Positions 1-5,890 of a stretch of DNA of 9,163 nucleotides are shown one piece after another. The translations under genes were made by a program, and so were the position numbers. The stretch comes from Thermoplasmata archaeon (GTDB lineage: Archaea > Thermoplasmatota > Thermoplasmata > Lutacidiplasmatales > UBA184). The stretch spans positions 19,392-28,554 of the forward strand of contig JAKIVW010000008.1 of NCBI GenBank assembly GCA_022750355.1, written 5' to 3'. Under the pieces are notes generated by a model. The model did not search any database. It had not been told where the DNA came from and was given only the letters and a program-made list of their open reading frames with translations. How positions within the stretch are numbered: position 1 is the stretch's first letter; every line of letters begins with the position of its first letter.

Positions 1-841
1 CGGCGATCCCGTCGCCGAGGACGTTGAAGTACGTGTCGAGGTGCATATCGATCATCGGGTCCGGTTCGTCGTGCGGGGTCGCGGGGTGGGCGGGTTGGTG
101 CACGACACCGATCTCGTCGAACCCGAGGGGCATCTGGAGGATCTGTCGGACGGCGCTCCGGTTCGTCCGGTCGCCGGTCCCAAGCAACGCGAACGTCCCG
201 AGCGGCAGGAAGTCCCCGCCTTCGAACGTTCCCGGAGCCTTCACTTCCCCGGCGATCGTGGCCCCGGACGCCCGGAGCACGGCCCCCGTCAGGAGCGGTT
301 CGTGGCGACGTTGGGGTTTGGCCATCCGCCCGAGGACGAACCCGCGGGCGCTGAGCGCCTGCTGGTCGCGCAGGAAATAGAGATTCGCGAGGGGGCAGTC
401 CAGCTCGACCCGGGGCAGGATGGCCCGTTCTCCGGGGTGTCGTTCCAAGCGAACCGACGGCCGCAACAGAAGGATATTGAACAGCGTCTCCGCATCGAAG
501 GTGTCCAGGTTCTGATGCAGGGCCCCCTTCGCCCGGGTGACCATCTCTGGGGGGCCGGAGTAGTGGACGACGCGTTCCACGGCCCCGCGAGCCTGTTCCA
601 GGAGCCCGGGGTGCCGTTCATTGACCTCGACCGCGTACCGCTTGAGGCGATGCACCGTGACGCCGGCTTCCTGAAGGGCGTGTTCGAGCAGGGAGTGTTC
701 GTAGACCGCCCCGTCGATACTGAAGGCCCGCTCGTAGAGGAACGAGTACGGCTCCATCAACCCGAAGAACATCTCGATCCCGGGACGATGGATCAGTACC
801 TCCTTCAGAGGGTTCCACTCGGCGCGCGCGCGGTTCGTCAC
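1..841 (-). CDS. arcA: Arginine deiminase (amidinotransferase superfamily), C-terminus cut by window edge
   Basis: The family hydrolyses L-arginine to citrulline and ammonia in the cytoplasm, first step of the arginine deiminase route. About 280 residues are present; the family is usually near 400, so roughly the last 120-130, including the catalytic cysteine, lie beyond the left edge. Visible landmarks are an N-terminal HRPG (18-21) that opens the fold, LYFLRD with Asp159, FEGGD with Glu207 and Asp210, and MHLDT with His267 and Asp269. By family knowledge these match the Asp/Glu/His/Asp residues that bind guanidinium and activate the cysteine. I prefer GTG 841 because GGAGGG ends 4 nt upstream. 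An in-frame GTG at 865 overlaps the permease stop as GTGA, so translational coupling from there is also possible. The reading frame is unbroken. The permease next door suggests it imports the substrate. A non-deiminase amidinotransferase cannot be excluded without the C-terminus. Confidence 0.85.
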   Translation of the reverse strand, partial: MTNRARAEWNPLKEVLIHRPGIEMFFGLMEPYSFLYERAFSIDGAVYEHSLLEHALQEAGVTVHRLKRYAVEVNERHPGLLEQARGAVERVVHYSGPPEMVTRAKGALHQNLDTFDAETLFNILLLRPSVRLERHPGERAILPRVELDCPLANLYFLRDQQALSARGFVLGRMAKPQRRHEPLLTGAVLRASGATIAGEVKAPGTFEGGDFLPLGTFALLGTGDRTNRSAVRQILQMPLGFDEIGVVHQPAHPATPHDEPDPMIDMHLDTYFNVLGDGIA

Positions 842-861
842 CGTTCCCTCCGTGGCGGGGT

Positions 862-2514
862 TCACCGAGCCGACTCAGGCGCCGGCGCCGGGCTCCGCGC
901 GGGGAGGGGAGCGGTCACCACCACTTGGCCATTGCTGAGGGTTCGCGTGCCTTCGGGGACCAAGGCGGAGTAGTAGGCCCACACATACATCACCAGCCCA
1001 AACACGACCAGGATGACGATGTCCTCGGGGGTTCCGAACAGGCCGATCGGTTGCACGCTGAGGAAGTTCTGGTAGATGAAGAACGGATTACCCAGGTACG
1101 AAATGACGACGATCCCGACGAGATACACCGCGATCCAGACGACCTTGAGCATCTCCCGGACCGTGGGACGGCGGAAGAGCAGGTAGAGCGGCAGCCCCGC
1201 CAGCATGAGGATTCCGCCGACCAGGGTCCACGGCCACGACGCCCAGTAGACCAGGATCGTCGCCATCACGAATCCGGCGGGAGCGATCACGAAGGCGCCA
1301 GGGAGGCGGAACGGCCGGGGCGCGGTCGGCTCGGTCCGACGGAGGACGCTGAGCGAGAGGGCGGCGGCGGGGTACGGCACCAAGGCGGTGATGGAGGCGA
1401 TCAGCACGACCTCGGGAAAGCTCGGGAGCACGATCAGGACCACGCCCGTCAACACGCTCGCGAAAATCAGCGCGAGGGCCGGGGTCTGGTAGCGGGAGTC
1501 GATCCGCCCCAGGAAGCGGAAGAACAGATTGTCCTCGGCCATGGCGTAGGGCATCCGTCCCTGCAACAGCACCCAGTCGCCGCCGGCGCCGCCGGTCGAG
1601 AGGAGCGCGCCCGCCACGACGATGGCGCCGATGGCGACCAGACCCCACCCGTCCGCGATGTTCGAGAGGAGGACCCCGCCGGTGTTCGCCCAATCTCCGG
1701 GAGTCAAGCCGACGGACGCCCAGTGAAGACTCCCGATCGCTGTGAACCCGACGAAGGCGTAGATGACCGTGACGATGAGTACGCTCAGGATCGTCGCGAG
1801 GGGGATCGTCCTCCCCGGACTCCGGACCTCATCGCCCGGGATGACCGCCGCTTCGAAGCCGGTGAAGGCAAAGAATCCGAGGGCCATCGCGAACATGACC
1901 CCGGTCCAGCCGAACGGGGCGAACCCGAACGCCGTAAAATTGGAGAATCCACCTTCCCGTAGGAAGAAGAGTCCGACGATCGCGAAGAGGATGAGCGGGA
2001 TCAGTTTGGCGAAGGTCGAAACGATCGCGAAGATGTTTCCCCACTTCACTCCGGCGATGTTGAGGATCGTGAAGATCGCGAGGAAGACGAGGGCGATGGC
2101 GATGCCCTCCCCCGTGATGATGCCGGTCGTGGTGTTCCAAAGACCGTTCACGTAGGTGCCGAGATACTCCACGAACACGTCGATGATCGCCGCGGTCCCG
2201 ACAAAGGCGTAGAGGAAGTACCCCCACCCCATCAGAAAACCGCCGTAATCCCCGAGCGCCCGGCGAGGGATCGTATACGGACCTCCCGTAGTCGGGAAGG
2301 CCGACCCCAGCTCGGCATACGGGAGCGCGAGAACGACGATCACGACCCCGAGCAGAAGGATGCCGACGATCGCGGCGGGTCCGGCGACCGACCCCATCGT
2401 CGCCATCAGGGCAAAGATCCCGGACCCGATGACGGCCCCCACGGTGAGCGAGGTGAGACCGAGCAAGCCCACGTCGCGTTTCAACGTCGGCGTGGCCGGA
2501 TCCACCTGCGGCAC
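862..2514 (-). CDS. APC-superfamily amino-acid permease, about 14 transmembrane helices
   Basis: This is a 550-residue integral membrane transporter of the amino acid-polyamine-organocation superfamily. The first helix holds GAVIGSGIF (26-34), the unwound substrate-binding signature. YAELGSAFPTTGGPY (66-80) follows helix 2, and FAFTGFEA (215-222) then GDEVRSPGRTIP (227-238) mark helix 6 and the loop after it, as in this superfamily. I count 12 core helices plus two more before a Pro/Ala-rich cytoplasmic tail. The reading frame stays open to 3021, but that extension is the out-of-frame shadow of the neighbouring gene and is Arg/Pro/Ser-rich. GTG 2514 is chosen because GAGGG lies 5 nt before it, overlapping the upstream stop; GTG 2505 is an alternative. 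Its end overlaps a possible start of the arginine deiminase. Arginine, or arginine/ornithine exchange, is the inferred substrate; sequence alone does not fix it. Confidence 0.9.
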   Translation of the reverse strand: MPQVDPATPTLKRDVGLLGLTSLTVGAVIGSGIFALMATMGSVAGPAAIVGILLLGVVIVVLALPYAELGSAFPTTGGPYTIPRRALGDYGGFLMGWGYFLYAFVGTAAIIDVFVEYLGTYVNGLWNTTTGIITGEGIAIALVFLAIFTILNIAGVKWGNIFAIVSTFAKLIPLILFAIVGLFFLREGGFSNFTAFGFAPFGWTGVMFAMALGFFAFTGFEAAVIPGDEVRSPGRTIPLATILSVLIVTVIYAFVGFTAIGSLHWASVGLTPGDWANTGGVLLSNIADGWGLVAIGAIVVAGALLSTGGAGGDWVLLQGRMPYAMAEDNLFFRFLGRIDSRYQTPALALIFASVLTGVVLIVLPSFPEVVLIASITALVPYPAAALSLSVLRRTEPTAPRPFRLPGAFVIAPAGFVMATILVYWASWPWTLVGGILMLAGLPLYLLFRRPTVREMLKVVWIAVYLVGIVVISYLGNPFFIYQNFLSVQPIGLFGTPEDIVILVVFGLVMYVWAYYSALVPEGTRTLSNGQVVVTAPLPARSPAPAPESAR

Positions 2515-2522
2515 CGGCGCCC

Positions 2523-3017
2523 TCAGGGGTGGTGCCCGATTTGAAGGGTCAGTGGAGCGGGATTGACCCGCACGCCCCGCTCCGAACCGGGAGCTCGGTT
2601 CGCACCTCCCCGCTTCGGGGCCCGTTCGGTGGTTCCCCGCTCGACCCGACGAAGAACGCGGGAGCCGTTCGGGGGATCGAGCAATTCTCGGATCAGCCGA
2701 AGGAATTGGGCCGGTAGGAGGGGAAGTGGGACCCGATGCACAGCGCCATCGCTCAGCACGACCGGATCGCGAGAGCCGACGACGACGAGTTCCACGTTCG
2801 GGAGTTCGCCACGGGTCCATCGACGCGCGGTCGTGCAGTAGAGCCCGTTGCACGCCGCCACGACGACCGGGAATCGGCTCGCGAGATCCGAGAACGGCAT
2901 CTCGTGGGCCAGTTCGATCACGTATTGGACCGGGACGTCCCCCGATTCCAGCAGGTCGGTGATCGAGCGACCGAGACTCGGCGTCTCGCCGACGACCAGC
3001 ACTCCCGGGCTCTCCAT
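2523..3017 (-). CDS. Degenerate receiver-like (pseudo-receiver) protein heading the permease operon
   Basis: A 164-residue protein whose first ~120 residues follow the alternating strand/helix pattern of response-regulator receivers: VLVVGETPS (6-14) at strand 1, PVVVAACN (50-57) at strand 3, VELVVVGSRD at strand 4, then a closing helix LPAQFLRLIRELL. The phosphorylation residues are missing. The acidic pair after strand 1 is Gly-Glu, the phosphoacceptor position after strand 3 is Ala/Cys rather than Asp, and there is no Lys-Pro before the last helix. Two cysteines (56 and 61) sit where the active site would be. The last ~45 residues are Arg/Gly/Pro-rich with no recognisable domain. It begins at ATG 3017 without a clear ribosome-binding site; a TATA-like box about 28 bp upstream suggests a leaderless mRNA. 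The permease start follows its stop by 8 nt. It probably acts as a phosphorylation-independent partner or regulator. The fold call is inference from pattern. Confidence 0.6.
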   Translation of the reverse strand: MESPGVLVVGETPSLGRSITDLLESGDVPVQYVIELAHEMPFSDLASRFPVVVAACNGLYCTTARRWTRGELPNVELVVVGSRDPVVLSDGAVHRVPLPLLPAQFLRLIRELLDPPNGSRVLRRVERGTTERAPKRGGANRAPGSERGVRVNPAPLTLQIGHHP

Positions 3018-3042
3018 GCACCCGTTCCAGCGCCGGGGCGGA

Positions 3043-3050
3043 CTATAATC
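3043..3050 (-). promoter_or_regulatory. TATA-like box for the receiver/permease/deiminase operon
   Basis: On the minus strand the bases read GATTATAG, an A+T island in very G+C-rich surroundings. Its centre lies about 28 bp before the A of the ATG at 3017, the usual archaeal spacing from TATA box to transcription start, so transcript and coding start would nearly coincide. The core is near-symmetric and could also drive the divergent kinase gene, which would then have a leader of about 140 nt. Confidence 0.5.
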
Positions 3051-3209
3051 GACGGGTCAGGTCGAGTTGACGAACGGTTGGGCGCTCCGCCTCGGGACCC
3101 CGGCACGAGTCCGAACGGTCGGGTCGACGCCTCGGAGGAGGAGGGTGCCAACAGCGACAAGAGCGGGCGGAACGTAGGTTGGGTCGGGAACCGGCCGGTG
3201 GAGACCACG

Positions 3210-4691
3210 ATGCTCGGACCGGATCTCTCCGAGGCCGTCCTCCGCGTCACTCCGGTCGGCCTCCTGGTGATCGACCCCGGGGGCACCATCGTTTGGGCGA
3301 ATCCGGCCTACTTCGAGACCACCGGACGCGATGCGGGCATCGTCGGGCGGAACTTCCACGAGATCCTGGAGGACGACGGAAGCTGGTCGACCACGATCGG
3401 AGAATCGGTCGATGGAGCGGTCCGGTCCGGAGCGTCGGCGACCTTCCGTTCCGTTCGGGCCCGGTACCGTCACCAAGCCGGCGGGGTCTACCTCGACGTG
3501 GACGTCCGCCCCCTTCCGGGCTCCTCGGGCGGGCCCGGCCCCGCGGTCCTCATGATCCGCGATGTGACCGAGCGCGTCGAGGAGCAACGACGGGCCCGGC
3601 TCTTCTACGAATCCTTCCAGACGTCCACGAACGCGATGCAACTGACCGATGCGGAGGGGGTGATGGTCGATGTGAACCCGGCGTACGAACGCATCTACGG
3701 GTACACCCGCGCCGAGTGCATCGGGCGGAAACCAAATCTGATCCGAAGCAAGCACACCTCCCCGGAGGTCTACGAAAGGATGTGGGCGGACCTGAGTGCC
3801 CCCGATCGGGGGTACTGGTCCGGGGAGATCACGAACCGGGATCGGCACGGACGCGAACGTCCGGTGTTCCTCAGTATCACGGCGATCCGGACCGTCGGCG
3901 GAGACGTGACCCACTACCTCGGGGTCGCGGTCGACCTCTCGGAGCAGCGCGGGTGGGAGTTGCGGGCCGCCCACGCCGACAAGCTCGCCTCGGTCGGGCA
4001 GCTCGCGGCCGGGGTCGCGCACGAGATCAATACTCCGCTCGCGAACGTGATGCTCGTGGCCGAGAGTCTCCGCCGCCGAAGCACGGACCCCTGGGCGTTG
4101 GCTCGACTCGACACGATGACCGACCAGATCGAGGTCGCGGCGCGGAACGTTCGGAGTCTGCTCGACTTCGCCCGCCGAGCCGAACCCCACGTCGCCGAGC
4201 TCGACCTGGTGGACGTGGCGAGAGATTCGGTTGCCTTTCTCAAGGGAAAGCAGTCCGCGGATGTCGAGATCACGGAAGTGTACCCCCGCGATCCCGTCCC
4301 CATCCACGGCGACCGGGGACAGCTCATGCAACTGTTCACGAACATCCTGAACAACGCGTACGACGCGATGGAGGGGAAGGGGTCGATCCGGATCTCCGTA
4401 CGACGTCAGGGCGCACGGTCCGAACTCGAAATCGTCGACACCGGCCCGGGCATCCCCTCGGAAGACCTACCGCACATCTTCGAGCCGTTCTTCACGACCA
4501 AACCCGAGGGCCAGGGGACCGGACTTGGACTTGCGATCTGTCATGGGATCGTTCAGGCGCATCACGGTTCGATCGTCGCACGCAATGTGCCGGGGGCCGG
4601 CGCCGGCTTTCTCGTTTCGCTCCCGAACTCGGAGGGGGCGCTCCCCCGCTCGGCCCACCGGTCGCTCCCCCACCGCGTCAATCCGAATTGA
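3210..4691 (+). CDS. Soluble sensor histidine kinase (PAS-PAS-HisKA-HATPase_c)
   Basis: A 493-residue kinase that would autophosphorylate on histidine and pass the phosphate to a response regulator. Order: PAS domain ~5-120 (LLVIDPGGTIVWANPAYFETTGR), linker helix, second PAS ~128-245 (DVNPAYERIYGYTRAE), HisKA with GVAHEINTP (phosphohistidine 271), then the ATPase domain. The latter shows the N-box NILNNAYDAM (378-387), DTGPGIP (410-416), an FEPFFTTKPEG segment and GTGLGL (436-441). All catalytic boxes are intact. There is no hydrophobic segment long enough for a membrane helix, so it should sense a cytoplasmic signal, possibly through a PAS-bound cofactor. ATG 3210 is chosen because GGTGGAG ends 6 nt upstream and PAS 1 begins just after it; GTG 3198 is in frame but has no good site. 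It is divergent from the pseudo-receiver operon. The response regulator at 5891 is the likely partner (inference). Confidence 0.92.
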   Translation: MLGPDLSEAVLRVTPVGLLVIDPGGTIVWANPAYFETTGRDAGIVGRNFHEILEDDGSWSTTIGESVDGAVRSGASATFRSVRARYRHQAGGVYLDVDVRPLPGSSGGPGPAVLMIRDVTERVEEQRRARLFYESFQTSTNAMQLTDAEGVMVDVNPAYERIYGYTRAECIGRKPNLIRSKHTSPEVYERMWADLSAPDRGYWSGEITNRDRHGRERPVFLSITAIRTVGGDVTHYLGVAVDLSEQRGWELRAAHADKLASVGQLAAGVAHEINTPLANVMLVAESLRRRSTDPWALARLDTMTDQIEVAARNVRSLLDFARRAEPHVAELDLVDVARDSVAFLKGKQSADVEITEVYPRDPVPIHGDRGQLMQLFTNILNNAYDAMEGKGSIRISVRRQGARSELEIVDTGPGIPSEDLPHIFEPFFTTKPEGQGTGLGLAICHGIVQAHHGSIVARNVPGAGAGFLVSLPNSEGALPRSAHRSLPHRVNPN

Positions 4692-4698
4692 TAGAGGC

Positions 4699-4706
4699 TC
4701 TATACT
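4699..4706 (+). promoter_or_regulatory. TATA-like box upstream of the DoxX gene
   Basis: CTCTATACT begins a few bases after the kinase stop and is the only A+T-rich hexamer in the 115-bp gap before the DoxX start. Archaeal spacing would put transcription start near 4728, just past the inverted repeat at 4705-4726, leaving a leader of about 80 nt. The spacing is as expected, but the match is short. Confidence 0.4.
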
Positions 4707-4726
4707 CACGGCCCCGACTCCGTGAG
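4705..4726. repeat. 7-bp perfect inverted repeat between TATA-like box and predicted start (possible operator)
   Basis: CTCACGG at 4705-4711 is the exact reverse complement of CCGTGAG at 4720-4726, with an 8-nt spacer. It abuts the TATA-like box and lies before the predicted transcription start, a common place for archaeal repressors to block polymerase. It could instead be an RNA stem if transcription starts upstream. No second copy was noticed in the window. Confidence 0.4.
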
Positions 4727-4806
4727 CCCAAGGTGCGTCCATGGGAGCAGTCTGATACGGAACCCGCTCGGAGAACCTGACCAAGGCTGAGACCGTCCAC
4801 GTCGAA

Positions 4807-5304
4807 GTGAACTCGTCCCAGTATGCGACCGGGCGGAATGCGGTGATCACCCTCTCCGGCGCTCGAATCCTGTTCGGAGCGATCTTCCTGTTCGATGGGA
4901 TGCTCAAGTGGGTCCTGCTCCAGCAGGGATTGCTCGTCGGGGTCGTCCAGGGGTCCGTGACCGGGTACGGGGCGGACTTCGTCAGCAACAACGCCCTCGC
5001 GTTCGGCGTCACGGTCGGCGTCGGGGAGACGCTCGCCGGTATCGCACTGTTGGTGGGCCTGTTCCAGAAGCCGGCGGCCCTCGCCGCCGCGGGCATCATG
5101 ACCTTCATCTGGGCCTACGGCGGTTTCGGCGGCTGGGGCATGCCCGGCTACACGGACCCCGGCGGGGATTTGATGCTCGCCCTCATCTTTGGGGTGCTCG
5201 TGTTTGCCCCGACGGCCTACGGCCTTGCGTCCCGGTTCCGACTGCGGGAGCGATTGGCGGGCCCGGGCTGGGGTCGCAAATTCCTGCGATTCCTGGTGGC
5301 GTAA
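4807..5304 (+). CDS. DoxX-family integral membrane protein
   Basis: A 165-residue protein with about four membrane helices, the usual size and layout of the DoxX family. Helix 1 (~15-35) reads GARILFGAIFLFDGMLKW, matching the family's Arg followed later by Gly..Lys-Trp. Helix 2 (~58-82) carries GVGETLAGIALLVGLF with the conserved Glu. Helices 3 and 4 cover ~85-106 and ~120-142, and the tail is basic. Relatives include subunits of thiosulfate:quinone oxidoreductase and proteins linked to thiol or redox stress; which applies here cannot be read from sequence. The start is GTG 4807, the first start codon after the in-frame stop at 4751; I see no ribosome-binding site, so the start is moderately sure. 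It has its own TATA-like box and inverted repeat upstream and a strong terminator downstream, so it may be a separate transcription unit behind the kinase. Confidence 0.8.
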   Translation: MNSSQYATGRNAVITLSGARILFGAIFLFDGMLKWVLLQQGLLVGVVQGSVTGYGADFVSNNALAFGVTVGVGETLAGIALLVGLFQKPAALAAAGIMTFIWAYGGFGGWGMPGYTDPGGDLMLALIFGVLVFAPTAYGLASRFRLRERLAGPGWGRKFLRFLVA

Positions 5305-5313
5305 ACTCCTTCG

Positions 5314-5354
5314 GGCTCGAGCGGGGGATCCCCGCTCGAGCCATCCCCTTTTTT
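5314..5354 (+). terminator. Hairpin plus T-run terminator after DoxX
   Basis: A perfect 13-bp inverted repeat, GGCTCGAGCGGGG at 5314-5326 and its complement at 5330-5342, has a 3-nt loop (GAT). It is followed 6 nt later by six T residues (5349-5354). It lies 9 nt after the DoxX stop. Bacterial intrinsic terminators look like this. Archaeal RNA polymerase chiefly needs the T-run, so the hairpin may also protect the transcript end. Confidence 0.8.
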
Positions 5355-5890
5355 GACCTTCCCTTTCCGATTGGCCCCGGGACTCCCGGCCGCCCCCGAC
5401 CGCTCGCCTGGGGATCTCGGGGACGCGCCGCGTGTCGCCCGCGGAGACTTAGGACCGGGTCAGCGCGAACTCACTGGAGGATGACCGGCGCCGTCGCAGT
5501 CGGGGCACGGGAGAGACGGAGCACGGCCGACCGTACGGCCTCCGTTTCCCTGTCGAACGCGCGATATCCGGCGACGGGAGCCTACGTTTACTCTTCTGCT
5601 TCGATCGGAGAGCCCCCTCGCTCGATCGTGGATTTCACCATCGGGAAATTCGACCCCTTGTTTCTCAGCGTCATTCCTCGCCAGGAATGATGACATGGAC
5701 CCGCGAAGCCTCGGCGATCGGATCCGCGGCCGGCTTGCCCGGATCGGTGGCGGGGACCTTCACCACCCCGTAGCGGCGGTTGGTGCTCGGCCCGGCGATT
5801 CGATGCCGGTCTCCCGGTCCGGGCCCCGCAGCTGAACTCGACCCCCCGAATCGAGTAAACCCTAATCCCTCGGACCGGCGTGACCCGAGC
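5355..5890. other. Stretch with no convincing gene between DoxX and the response regulator
   Basis: About 540 bp where no reading frame looks convincingly like a protein. Short open frames exist on both strands: plus 5481-5690 and 5695-5835; minus 5460-5696, and a minus frame ending at 5671 with a plausible-looking last ~30 residues. None has recognisable motifs, a good start signal or clearly coding composition. The stretch holds one notable hairpin (5669-5692). The right end should contain the response-regulator promoter; GAGTAAACCCTAAT at 5853-5866 is the most A+T-rich part and its TAAT core is about 27 bp before GTG 5891. A small RNA or a fast-evolving small protein could lie here unseen. 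Confidence 0.5.
5669..5692. repeat. Hairpin: 8-bp perfect stem extended to 10 pairs with one G-U
   Basis: TCATTCCT (5671-5678) pairs perfectly with AGGAATGA (5683-5690) across a 4-nt CGCC loop. One G-U pair and one C-G pair extend the stem to 5669 and 5692. No T-run follows on either strand, so it is not an obvious terminator. It sits alone in the gene-poor stretch. Confidence 0.5.

Noticed and set aside
41..973. Long plus-strand open frame opposite the arginine deiminase
   Set aside because: It is the antisense shadow of a gene with clear catalytic motifs; its own translation is Gly/Pro/Arg-rich without motifs.
2515..3021. Long N-terminal extension of the permease frame up to an ATG at 3021
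   Set aside because: The extension is Arg/Pro/Ser-rich, has no membrane segment, and overlaps out of frame the better receiver-like gene; GTG 2514 has a ribosome-binding site right where the APC domain begins.
5687..5693. Exact C-box (ATGATGA) suggesting a C/D guide RNA
   Set aside because: No CTGA D box at a suitable distance and no C'/D' pair; the motif lies inside a hairpin arm.
5460..5696. 78-residue minus-strand frame ending in a Cys-Pro-Asp-Cys motif
   Set aside because: Only one cysteine pair, so no complete zinc ribbon; the rest is low-complexity Arg/Gly/Ser and there is no start signal.
5671..5779. Minus-strand frame whose last ~30 residues look protein-like
   Set aside because: No credible start codon with promoter or ribosome-binding site, and upstream residues are Gly/Pro/Arg-rich shadow of the regulator's 5' region; left as part of the gene-poor stretch.
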